DNA of 28,107 bases, taken from positions 1-28,107 of the forward strand of contig CAYWIM010000061.1 in NCBI GenBank assembly GCA_964458325.1, given 5' to 3'. Shown here in pieces: positions 1 to 7,237 of this stretch. This DNA comes from JAGMXM01 sp964458325 (GTDB lineage Bacteria; Verrucomicrobiota; Verrucomicrobiia; Limisphaerales; UBA1319). A model generated the notes under the pieces. The model was not told where the DNA came from, searched no databases, and saw only the letters and a list, made by a program, of their open reading frames with translations. A program made the translations under genes and the position numbers. Within the stretch, counting starts at the first letter, position 1; the number at the start of each line of letters is the position of its first letter.

Positions 1-34
1 TGGCCCGGCGGCGCTCCCGCCAAAATCGGAAGTA

Positions 35-72
35 ATTTTTGCACAGACCCTAAGGGTCATGCCTGCAAAAAT
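35..72. repeat. Two-part inverted repeat upstream of proS
   Basis: The outer arms ATTTTTGCA (35-43) and TGCAAAAAT (64-72) are perfect reverse complements of 9 bp. Nested inside them is a second perfect inverted repeat, GACCCT (46-51) and AGGGTC (53-58), with one central A. The inner and outer parts are separated by 2 nt on the left and 5 nt on the right. The T-rich arm is on the 5' side and the A-rich arm on the 3' side on both strands, so this is not a normal intrinsic terminator. It could be an operator or an RNA hairpin in the proS leader. The function is inferred only from position and symmetry. Confidence 0.5.
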
Positions 73-140
73 GGCTGGCCAGAAAGGCGTCCATCAGTCC
101 AAAGTCACCTCCGTTTGGATCGAAACATCAGAATTTGACC

Positions 141-1868
141 ATGCGCCAATCCCGACATGTCGGAAAAACCTTGCGGGAAGTCCCCAAGGACACCCAGACG
201 GCCGCCCATGCGCTGATGCTGCGCGCGGGCTGCATCCGCCAGCTTTCCGCGGGCGTCTACACCTACCTGCCCCTGCTCCATCGCACGCTGAATAAGATCT
301 CGCAGATCGTGCGCGAGGAAATGACCGCCGCAGGGTCCGAAGAGCTGCTCATGCCCGCGCTCCAGAGCCAGGAGCTATGGATCGAGTCCGGCCGCTGGGA
401 ACGATACACCGCTGTCGACGGCATCATGTTCGCCTTCAAGGATCGCCGCGGGAGCACCGCATGCCTCGGGCCCACCCACGAGGAGGTCGTCACCGACATC
501 CTCCGCCAGGAGATCAAATCCTACAAGGATCTGCCCCGGAATGTGTTCCAGATCCAGACGAAATTCCGCGACGAGATCCGGCCCCGATTCGGCCTCATGC
601 GCGCCCGCGAGTTCATCATGAAGGACGCCTACAGCTTCGATCCGGACGAAGCGGGCCTGGAGGCGGCTTACGAGGCAATGCGTCTGGCCTACCACCGGAT
701 CTGCCAGAGGATCGGTTTCCAGTACCGCGCGGTCGAGGCGGATTCAGGCGCCATCGGAGGCAGCGGCAGCCAGGAGTTCATGGTCTTGGCCGACACGGGT
801 GAGGACGTGATCCTGTTCTGCGACCGTTGCGATTTCGCCGCCAACCAGGAACGGGCTAGCTCGCGCCTCGAGGAATTTCCTCAGGATGCGGAGATGAGTC
901 CCATGGAAGCCGTATTGGGCGAGGGTTTGATCGGCGTCGAGCCGCTGGCCAAGTTCCTCGAGATCCCGGTCTGGAAAACGACCAAGACCCTGCTGTATGA
1001 CGCGGGCGGGCAGATGGTGGCCGTGATGGTTCGGGGGGATTGCGATGTCAACGAGGTCAAGGTCGCCAATCATCTTGGCGGCGCGCCCCTGCGGTTGGCT
1101 GCACCGGAGCGCATCCGGGAGATGACCGGGGCGGAAGTGGGCTACGCGGGTCCGATCGGACTGCCCGCTGGCGTTCGAATCCTGGCCGATGGATACGTCG
1201 ATGGCCGGGTCAACTTCGAATGCGGCGCCAATCGAACAAATTACCACAACATCAACGTCAATTTCGGCCGGGACCTGCCCCGGCCTGAGTTCGGCGATTT
1301 CAAGCTGGCACGCGAAGGCGACCAATGCCCGCGTTGCGCCGGGCGGCTCCAAGCGGCCCGAGGGATCGAAGTCGGCCACATCTTCAAGCTCGGCACCAAG
1401 TACTCCGAGGCGATGAGCTGCCGCTACCTCGATGCCCAGGGCCAATCGCGTCCGGTCATCATGGGCTGTTACGGGATTGGGGTGAGCCGGATGGCAGCCG
1501 CTTGCATCGAGCAGAACCATGACGACCGAGGGATCATCTGGCCGCCGCAGATCGCGCCCTACCACGTTCACCTCATCGGGCTCAACCTCGAGGATCCGGC
1601 TGTTCGAGAGGGCGCCGAATCGATCTATCAACGGCTTCAGCAGGAGAAGATCGAGGTCCTGTTCGACGACCGCCCGCTGCGCGCCGGCGAGAAATTCAGC
1701 GATGCGGATCTGATCGGTCTGCCCGCGCGAATCACGGTCAGCAGACGGACGCTCGAGAAGGACCAGGTCGAGTTCAAGCGGCGTGCGGAGAGCCAGGCCG
1801 TCCAGGTCGGCCTCGACGAAGCCGTCGGGCGTATCCGCCAGATGTGCGCGGCTTCTCCGGGGTCATGA
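141..1868 (+). CDS. proS: Prolyl-tRNA synthetase, bacterial type
   Basis: Cytoplasmic class II aminoacyl-tRNA synthetase that charges tRNA-Pro with proline using ATP. The 575-residue product is close to the E. coli enzyme (572). It opens with MRQSRHVGKTLRE, like the family N-terminus. Motif 2 is visible near residue 147 (RPRFGLMRAREF) and motif 3 near residue 442 (GCYGIGVSR). Between them lies the long insertion domain that edits mischarged Ala-tRNA in bacterial-type enzymes, and the anticodon-binding domain ends the protein. The ATG at 141 is preferred over an in-frame TTG at 135 because it matches the family start; there is no clear Shine-Dalgarno for either. It is the first gene of a plus-strand block, but a 243-bp gap separates it from the next gene, so it is probably a separate unit. 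Confidence 0.97.
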   Translation: MRQSRHVGKTLREVPKDTQTAAHALMLRAGCIRQLSAGVYTYLPLLHRTLNKISQIVREEMTAAGSEELLMPALQSQELWIESGRWERYTAVDGIMFAFKDRRGSTACLGPTHEEVVTDILRQEIKSYKDLPRNVFQIQTKFRDEIRPRFGLMRAREFIMKDAYSFDPDEAGLEAAYEAMRLAYHRICQRIGFQYRAVEADSGAIGGSGSQEFMVLADTGEDVILFCDRCDFAANQERASSRLEEFPQDAEMSPMEAVLGEGLIGVEPLAKFLEIPVWKTTKTLLYDAGGQMVAVMVRGDCDVNEVKVANHLGGAPLRLAAPERIREMTGAEVGYAGPIGLPAGVRILADGYVDGRVNFECGANRTNYHNINVNFGRDLPRPEFGDFKLAREGDQCPRCAGRLQAARGIEVGHIFKLGTKYSEAMSCRYLDAQGQSRPVIMGCYGIGVSRMAAACIEQNHDDRGIIWPPQIAPYHVHLIGLNLEDPAVREGAESIYQRLQQEKIEVLFDDRPLRAGEKFSDADLIGLPARITVSRRTLEKDQVEFKRRAESQAVQVGLDEAVGRIRQMCAASPGS

Positions 1869-2001
1869 TTGCGCGGCGAAGAAGCGCCCTCGCGCTTCGA
1901 ACGGCCGCGGCAGCCAGAACCGGAAAGGCAGCCATTTTTGGTATGTCGACGGGCCTGTCCGAACGGCTGAAAGCGTCGATCGTGATGGTTCTCTGTCTCG
2001 A

Positions 2002-2025
2002 GAAGCGGATTGAAATCCGCGCTTC
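2002..2025. repeat. Small palindrome in the proS-kinase gap
   Basis: GCGGATT (2005-2011) and AATCCGC (2014-2020) form a perfect 7-bp inverted repeat around GA. GAA on the left (2002-2004) and the end of GCTTC on the right (2021-2025) extend the symmetry with a two-base bulge. It has no T-tract, so it is not a standard terminator. It is the main structured element in the 1869-2111 gap, which otherwise holds no gene that I can support. It could be one copy of a dispersed palindromic repeat, but no second copy lies in this window. Confidence 0.4.
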
Positions 2026-2111
2026 CCAGAAAAGGTTTGCCGCTGTGCGTGCCGGAGGCCAATCTGGCTGCACAGATGAGCCGATTCTCGAGTCATGGCT
2101 GGTGTTGGCTC

Positions 2112-5100
2112 ATGACGGCTTCGGCTGGCATCGGGATCCGGCTGTGTGCGGCGGCGGCTTTCCTTTGCGGAACGGCCTTTCTTGCCCATGCCCAGCGGCC
2201 GGCGCACTGGCGCGTTTATCGCGCGGTGGACGGCCTGGCGCGATCCTGGTGCACGGCCGTCACCGTCAGCCCCCAGGGCCGCGTCTGGGTCCGCCATGGA
2301 GATCAGGATCCAGTCAGCTGGCTCGATGGATTCGATATTCGCCAGATTCCGGCCCCGCCCAACTCGAATGCCCCCATCCTCGAAAGCGCCGATAGCCGGA
2401 TCTGGTCGATCGACGACTTCGGGCTTATCGAATTCCGCAAAGACCGGTGGATCAGCCATGAATCGTCCGGGATCAGGCTCGAGATCCAAACCAATCTATC
2501 GCGGCGAATACATCCGCTGCCGCTGTTGACAACCCAGGATCGCTCGGTCATCTACCTGCTGTCGGATCGCCTGGTTCAATTCGACAGCGTCAGCGGGCAG
2601 GAGCGGGACCTGGTTCGTGCGGCCGACACCGGCCTCGAACGGTTTCTGGACATGGCGGACGCGGGCGATGGCAGCGTCTGGATTTCGGGCGAATCGGGTC
2701 TGGCGCGAACCTCGATCCCGTCTCCCGATGCAAGCCCAAGCCCCGGCGGCGACTGGCGCGAATATCTGCCCCCCGCCCACTTGAATCTGGTGCACTTCCA
2801 ATATCCCGCACTGGACGACCAAGGCGGAGTGACTTGCATCGCCGAATCGCGCGGCTCGGGGCGGCGTCTGCTGGTTCGCTGGAGCCGTCAGGAATGGCAG
2901 ACCTGGCCTTTGCTCCAAGGCAAGGTCCGCCAGGGCTGGTATGATGCGGGGCATGGCTGCTGGGCGTTCTCCTTCAACGCACTGGTTCGCGTCGATCGGG
3001 CGGGGGCCGAGCATCCGGTCACGGAGGGGCTTCCGGCAGCGCAGTATTACGATGTGTCCCGGGAACCGAAGGGGGTGTTCTGGCTGGCCACGTCCGAGGG
3101 TCTGGCTCGGTTCATGCCCCTGCCCTGGCGGGAATTCTCGGACCAGCCGGGGGCCGGGACCCCGATTCTCGCCGGCCAAATGGATGGCCAAGGACGGCTG
3201 TGGTGGTTGAGCTCGACGAACCTGATCCTCTGGCAGGGGGGGGCCGGAACCGCCCTGCCGCTGCCTGTCGGTTCCGACGTCGAATCCGAATCGCCGGAAT
3301 CGATGGAGCTGCTGTCCGACGGGCGTTTGCTCCTGGGATGGGCGGATCGGATTCTGGCATTCGATCCCATCCAGGGGGTCACGGAGGCTGTGCATCATCC
3401 CGAAGGGCTTCGCCTGCGGCTCCTGGGTTCGCTCGGGCCCGGCGAGCAGGCGGTTCAGGTTCTGCCGGCCAGCCCGGCGGGCGAGCTCCGCCTGGAGCGA
3501 TATACCCTGCAAGGTTTCCAGCCGCTGCTGCGAACGCCGGCCGATCCGCGTTTCGTGGATCGGCTCGAATTTTGCCGGCGCACGACTTCGGGTGATCTTT
3601 GGGTGGGGGGCGCCGCCGGCATTGCGGTCCTGCGCGATCGCCAGCTCCAGGTGTTCGGCCGGGCCGATGGCGCCGCTCCTGATCAGGCGTTTTGCTTTTT
3701 GGAGATCGACGCCTCCCGCTATTGGTGCGGGGGGCGGGACGGCATTCACGAATTCGACGGTAAGACCTGGACCAGGATTCGGTCCGGCCTGGACCAGGTC
3801 CACGCGATCATCCCGGCTCGCGACCGAAGCATTTGGGCGGCCTCCCGGGACGGCATCCACCATTTCGTCGATGGCGTCTGGCTCGACAACGACGCTCACG
3901 AGGGGCTTCCCAGCGCCGTCGCCTATTGCGTTCTGGAAGACCGCCACGGGGGCATCTGGGTGGGGACGGGTCGCGGACTGGTCCGGCACGAGCCCGCCGC
4001 GGATATCGACCCGCCCCGCGTCTCGATCTCGAGCGCCGATGGCACCCGCGAATTCCTGCTGGATGAACCCGTCCGTTTCGAACTCCGCGGCCAGGACAAA
4101 TGGAAGATCACCTCCCCCGAACGCCTGCTCTATTCCTGGCGGCTGGACAATCTCCAGTGGACACCCTTCGCCGCCGTCTCGTCCGTCGATATCCGGGAGC
4201 TGACGCCTGGACGCCATTTTTTCCAAGCCCGCGCGATGGACCGCAACGGCAACGTGGACCGCCAGCACTACGCGGTATTCGATTTCGCGGTCGCCCTTCC
4301 ATGGTATCTGGAGACTCGGCTCCTGGCGGTCCTGGCGGGGGCGGTGCTGGTTGCGATCGGCTTGGCCTGGCTGGCGGTCAACCGCCACCTGCGGCTCAAG
4401 CGCAGCTACGCGCAAGTCGAAGGGATCGTTGCGCAGCGGACGCAGGAGCTCCAGGCTGCCAACCAGGCGCTCTGGCACAGCCAGAAAATGCAGGCGCTGG
4501 GCACCCTGGCTGCCGGCATCGCCCACGATTTCAATAATATCCTCTCCATTATCAAAGGCTCCGCCCAGCTCATCGAATCCCAGATCGCCGATCCCGAGAA
4601 GATCCAGGTCCGCACTCGGCGCATCCTGACGGTCGTGGATCAGGCGGCCGTTGTCGTCAAGGCGCTGCTCGGCTTCAGCCGCGCGCCCCACACCGGGCTG
4701 GCCTCGGAGGATCTCAACTCGATCGTGCAGGATACGCTCCGTCTGTTCGGCGATCGCCTGCTGCCCAACGTGACCTTTCGCTGTGACTTGGCGCCAGCCT
4801 TGCCGCCCGTGCCGTGCGCGCGCGATCTCATGCAGCAACTGCTGTTGAATCTCATTCTCAATGCCTCGGACGCTCTCGGCGGGGCAGGGGAGGTGGCGGT
4901 TGTTTCGCGTCTGGCGGCCGCTCTGCCCGTCAATCCTGTCCTCGCGCCCAATCCGGCCTCCCGGTACGTGCTTCTCGAGATTCGAGATCGGGGCGTCGGG
5001 ATCTCCCCCGAGAACTTGCCTCGCCTTTTCGAGCCCTTTTTCACGACCAAATCCTTTTCCAGCAAACGCGGCACCGGCCTCGGCCTTTCGATGGTTTACG

Positions 5101-5222
5101 AGTTTGCCAAGGCCCAGGGCTACGGCCTCCATGTCGAGTCCGAACTCCACCGCGGCTCGACCTTCACGGTCATCCTGCCCGCTCCCGACGCGAGCTTGAA
5201 TCCAGCCGCCCCTCGGGAGTAG
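2112..5222 (+). CDS. Beta-propeller sensor histidine kinase (Reg_prop, Y_Y_Y, HisKA, HATPase)
   Basis: Membrane-bound sensor kinase of 1036 residues. A signal peptide covers residues 1-27 (cleavage likely after A-H-A). Residues about 30-640 form an extracytoplasmic propeller with repeated two-component-regulator motifs such as DGSVWISGESGLA, FWLATSEGLARF and GIWVGTGRGLV. A Y_Y_Y-type immunoglobulin-like domain follows at about 650-729, then one membrane helix near 736-757. The kinase has the phospho-acceptor His805 in AHDFNN, the N-box Asn917 and Asp959 in DRGVGIS, then the GTGLGLSM G-box. There is no fused receiver or AraC domain, unlike the hybrid systems that share this sensor design. The start at 2112 is chosen because it places the signal peptide at the N-terminus; in-frame starts at 2076 (ATG) and 2010 (TTG) are possible. 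The regulator gene follows after 18 bp and is the likely partner. The ligand is unknown; glycans are typical for propeller kinases. Confidence 0.93.
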   Translation: MTASAGIGIRLCAAAAFLCGTAFLAHAQRPAHWRVYRAVDGLARSWCTAVTVSPQGRVWVRHGDQDPVSWLDGFDIRQIPAPPNSNAPILESADSRIWSIDDFGLIEFRKDRWISHESSGIRLEIQTNLSRRIHPLPLLTTQDRSVIYLLSDRLVQFDSVSGQERDLVRAADTGLERFLDMADAGDGSVWISGESGLARTSIPSPDASPSPGGDWREYLPPAHLNLVHFQYPALDDQGGVTCIAESRGSGRRLLVRWSRQEWQTWPLLQGKVRQGWYDAGHGCWAFSFNALVRVDRAGAEHPVTEGLPAAQYYDVSREPKGVFWLATSEGLARFMPLPWREFSDQPGAGTPILAGQMDGQGRLWWLSSTNLILWQGGAGTALPLPVGSDVESESPESMELLSDGRLLLGWADRILAFDPIQGVTEAVHHPEGLRLRLLGSLGPGEQAVQVLPASPAGELRLERYTLQGFQPLLRTPADPRFVDRLEFCRRTTSGDLWVGGAAGIAVLRDRQLQVFGRADGAAPDQAFCFLEIDASRYWCGGRDGIHEFDGKTWTRIRSGLDQVHAIIPARDRSIWAASRDGIHHFVDGVWLDNDAHEGLPSAVAYCVLEDRHGGIWVGTGRGLVRHEPAADIDPPRVSISSADGTREFLLDEPVRFELRGQDKWKITSPERLLYSWRLDNLQWTPFAAVSSVDIRELTPGRHFFQARAMDRNGNVDRQHYAVFDFAVALPWYLETRLLAVLAGAVLVAIGLAWLAVNRHLRLKRSYAQVEGIVAQRTQELQAANQALWHSQKMQALGTLAAGIAHDFNNILSIIKGSAQLIESQIADPEKIQVRTRRILTVVDQAAVVVKALLGFSRAPHTGLASEDLNSIVQDTLRLFGDRLLPNVTFRCDLAPALPPVPCARDLMQQLLLNLILNASDALGGAGEVAVVSRLAAALPVNPVLAPNPASRYVLLEIRDRGVGISPENLPRLFEPFFTTKSFSSKRGTGLGLSMVYEFAKAQGYGLHVESELHRGSTFTVILPAPDASLNPAAPRE

Positions 5223-5240
5223 ATTCCATCCTCAGCCACC

Positions 5241-5915
5241 ATGGACAAACCGGTTATACTGATCATCGAGGACGACCCGCTCCAGCGGGAGATCTACGAT
5301 GAGGCGCTGTCGGAGTATGCGCTCGACCACGCGGGCTCGGTCACCGAGGCTCTCGATCGGATCCGGCGCCACCCTCCCCAGCTCATCATTTTGGATCACA
5401 TCCTGGAAAAAGGGGAACGGGGCCTCGATTACCTGCCTTCATTCAAGGACCTGCTTCCGTTTGTGCCCATCATTGTTGTGTCGGGCGCCCTCGAGGTCCA
5501 CCAGCAGTTCCAGGCGCTCCAAGGGCCGCGGCGCGCCCACTACTGCATCCCCAAGCCGCTGGACCTTCACCAGCTGCAGCGCACCGTCCGCATCGCGCTG
5601 AGCGAATGCGGCGAGGCGGAAGTGGTTCGGCGTTTCGAGGCGCTGGAGCGCGCCAAACGCATCGACGCGGACGCCCTCTTGAGCCGGTCCGCCGACCGGC
5701 TCAGCCGGCAGAACGAGATGCTCACCCTGCTCCAGCACAGCCAGGGCCGTCCGAATGTCTCCGCCCTCTCCCGCCACTTCCGCGTCGCCCGCCGCACCAT
5801 CATCCGAGACCTTCGCGAGCTGATCCGCCGCGGCCAGATCCCCCCTCAGGTTTTCCCGGACTGGGACGGGCCTGAGACCGATGCCCCCGACGAACCACAA
5901 TTGCCATCGGATTGA
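5241..5915 (+). CDS. Response regulator with C-terminal winged-helix-like domain
   Basis: A 224-residue two-component response regulator. The receiver domain (1-120) has the acidic pocket E10-D11-D12, phospho-acceptor D52 in LIILDH, S81 in VVSGA and K105 in IPKP, so all key residues are present. The C-terminal part (about 160-200) reads VSALSRHFRVARRTIIRDLR, a helix-turn-helix of the DeoR/HTH_11 kind. The length and layout recall CitB/DcuR-type regulators more than OmpR or NarL types. It starts 18 bp after the kinase gene, so the two are probably co-transcribed and cognate. No good Shine-Dalgarno is present; translation may follow from the kinase gene. Target genes are unknown; the deacetylase downstream is a candidate. 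Confidence 0.9.
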   Translation: MDKPVILIIEDDPLQREIYDEALSEYALDHAGSVTEALDRIRRHPPQLIILDHILEKGERGLDYLPSFKDLLPFVPIIVVSGALEVHQQFQALQGPRRAHYCIPKPLDLHQLQRTVRIALSECGEAEVVRRFEALERAKRIDADALLSRSADRLSRQNEMLTLLQHSQGRPNVSALSRHFRVARRTIIRDLRELIRRGQIPPQVFPDWDGPETDAPDEPQLPSD

Positions 5916-5953
5916 GCCCCCTTTTGTCTTCCTGCTCGGCCGCCGAGTGACCG

Positions 5954-6853
5954 ATGCCCCAAAGCGCCATGAAAATCCTCTACATCCACGCCCATTTTGA
6001 CGATTACGAGTTTACCGCATCGGGGACGATCGAGCTGTGGCGCCGCCGTCTGGGCCAGGCCCTGACCGTGCGCGTCCTGGTGTGCACCGACGGAGCCGGC
6101 GGGCACCAGTTTCGCACCCGAGCCGAAACCGCCCGCCTGCGCCACGAAGAACAGCTCGCCTCGGCCAGGATCGGCGGCTACGAGTTCGCCCTCCTCCAGC
6201 TGCCCGATGGGCGGGTGCCGCGCGAGACGTTTCTGGCGCGGGAACCTCTTCTGTTGGCTGCCTTGTGGAAGGCGATCCGCGATTTCGAGCCGGACTACTT
6301 GTTTTGTCCGCCGGTGCCGGCCGACCCACTGGCCGGCGTTCACGTCGATCACCTGGACGTCGCGAACGCGGTCCGCCAGGTCGCCTACCTGATCAACGTG
6401 CCGCACGCATTCACGCCCGAATACCCGGCGGACGAGACCCGATCGGAGCCGCGCCGTGTCCCGGTGATTCTCAACGTGCACGACAGCTACCAGGCGGGCG
6501 CTGTGCCGTTCGATCTGGCGATCGATGTCGAGGATGCGTTCGAGGAGATCTGCCGGATGTCCTACTGCCACCAGTCGCAGATCGTCGAGTGGCTGCCCTG
6601 GGTGGGGCGCCACCACATGGAATCTCCGCGCTCGATCGCCGATTGGCAGACGGAGTGCCGCAAGAGGTTCCATCGACGAAATCGCGCTCTCGGCCTCGAT
6701 GTCGCTCGCGCGCTGGAGGTCTTCACCGTCACCGCCTGGGGATCGATCCCCACCCTCGATCAACTGCGGAAAGACTTCCCTCCCATTTTCGAGGAAGTGT
6801 GCCCGCTGGCCCGCCTCGAGCAGCGCCTGGATGCGTGGCGCCACGTCGGTTGA
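5954..6853 (+). CDS. PIG-L/LmbE family deacetylase
   Basis: A 299-residue zinc-dependent de-N-acetylase family protein without a signal peptide, so probably cytoplasmic. The N-terminus has the metal motif in the variant form AHFDDYE (H14, D16, D17; usual form AHPDDE), and the second part of the site is H130 and H133 in VHVDH. Family members remove acetyl groups from N-acetylglucosamine-type sugars on lipids, thiols or antibiotics; the substrate here cannot be told. The ATG at 5954 is used, and an ATG at 5969 (MKILYIHAHF) is an equally possible start. It lies 38 bp after the response regulator and 45 bp before a glycogen-binding protein on the same strand, so it may belong to that transcript. 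The protein is somewhat longer than minimal LmbE proteins because of its C-terminal region. Confidence 0.88.
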   Translation: MPQSAMKILYIHAHFDDYEFTASGTIELWRRRLGQALTVRVLVCTDGAGGHQFRTRAETARLRHEEQLASARIGGYEFALLQLPDGRVPRETFLAREPLLLAALWKAIRDFEPDYLFCPPVPADPLAGVHVDHLDVANAVRQVAYLINVPHAFTPEYPADETRSEPRRVPVILNVHDSYQAGAVPFDLAIDVEDAFEEICRMSYCHQSQIVEWLPWVGRHHMESPRSIADWQTECRKRFHRRNRALGLDVARALEVFTVTAWGSIPTLDQLRKDFPPIFEEVCPLARLEQRLDAWRHVG

Positions 6854-6889
6854 CAGGACCGCATTCGAGATTAGGGTGATTCAACCGAC

Positions 6890-6893
6890 GAGG
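6890..6893 (+). promoter_or_regulatory. Ribosome binding site of the glycogen-binding protein gene
   Basis: GAGG lies 5 nt before the ATG at 6899. It supports that start in a block where the neighbouring genes have no clear Shine-Dalgarno. Confidence 0.6.
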
Positions 6894-6898
6894 TCGAT

Positions 6899-7186
6899 AT
6901 GCCAAACGACACGAAACCCAGCTCTCCCAAGCGCAAACAGACGTTCTCCTTCAACGCCCCAGCCGCCCTCAGCGTGCAGTTGGTCGCCGATTTCACCCGC
7001 TGGCAGGAGGAGCCCATCAGCTTGCGCAAACACCCCGACGGGATATGGCGCGCCACCGTCGAACTCGAACCCGGCACCTACCACTATCGGTTCCTGGTCG
7101 ATGGGGAGTGGCGCGACGATCCCGAGTGCACGCTCCGCGTCCCGAATCCGTTCGGGACAGAAGACGCGGTGCGCACCGTGGATTAA
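6899..7186 (+). CDS. Small glycogen-binding (CBM48/AMPK-type) domain protein
   Basis: A 95-residue protein made almost wholly of one early-set carbohydrate-binding domain of the kind found in AMP-kinase beta subunits and branching enzymes. Visible hallmarks are the opening strand TFSFNAP, then LVADFTRWQ (W35), GIWRATVELEPGTYHYRF (W50, Y63) and VDGEWRDDP (W71). These are the positions that bind alpha-glucan in the family. No catalytic domain and no signal peptide are present, so it is likely a cytoplasmic glycan-binding or adaptor protein. It follows the deacetylase gene after 45 bp and is the last gene of the plus-strand block. Binding to glycogen is inferred from the family, not shown. Confidence 0.88.
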   Translation: MPNDTKPSSPKRKQTFSFNAPAALSVQLVADFTRWQEEPISLRKHPDGIWRATVELEPGTYHYRFLVDGEWRDDPECTLRVPNPFGTEDAVRTVD

Positions 7187-7187
7187 G

Positions 7188-7229
7188 GAAGATTTCGGCG
7201 AAATCCTGGGGGCCGATCGCCAGATCTTC
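7188..7229. terminator. Imperfect hairpin between convergent genes
   Basis: GAAGAT (7188-7193) pairs with ATCTTC (7224-7229), and GGCGA (7197-7201) pairs with TCGCC (7217-7221), leaving an internal loop of 3 against 2 nt and a 15-nt apical loop. It begins 2 bp after the stop of the glycogen-binding protein gene and ends 9 bp before the stop of the convergent gene. There is no T-tract on either side, so it is only a weak candidate for a shared terminator. Confidence 0.35.
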
Positions 7230-7237
7230 GAACGCTG

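Noticed and set aside
3236..3243. Run of eight G in the kinase gene, and seven-base G/C runs near the start of the giant gene (19172-19178), in uvrA and in the zinc-ribbon gene
   Set aside because: Phase variation was considered, but similar runs occur in housekeeping genes and all frames are intact.
2496..5150. 884-codon antisense frame over the kinase gene
   Set aside because: No recognisable domain or signal; the plus-strand kinase has complete motifs.
5231..5243. GCCACCATGG, a eukaryotic-looking start context at the response regulator
   Set aside because: Chance match in bacterial DNA; all context is bacterial.
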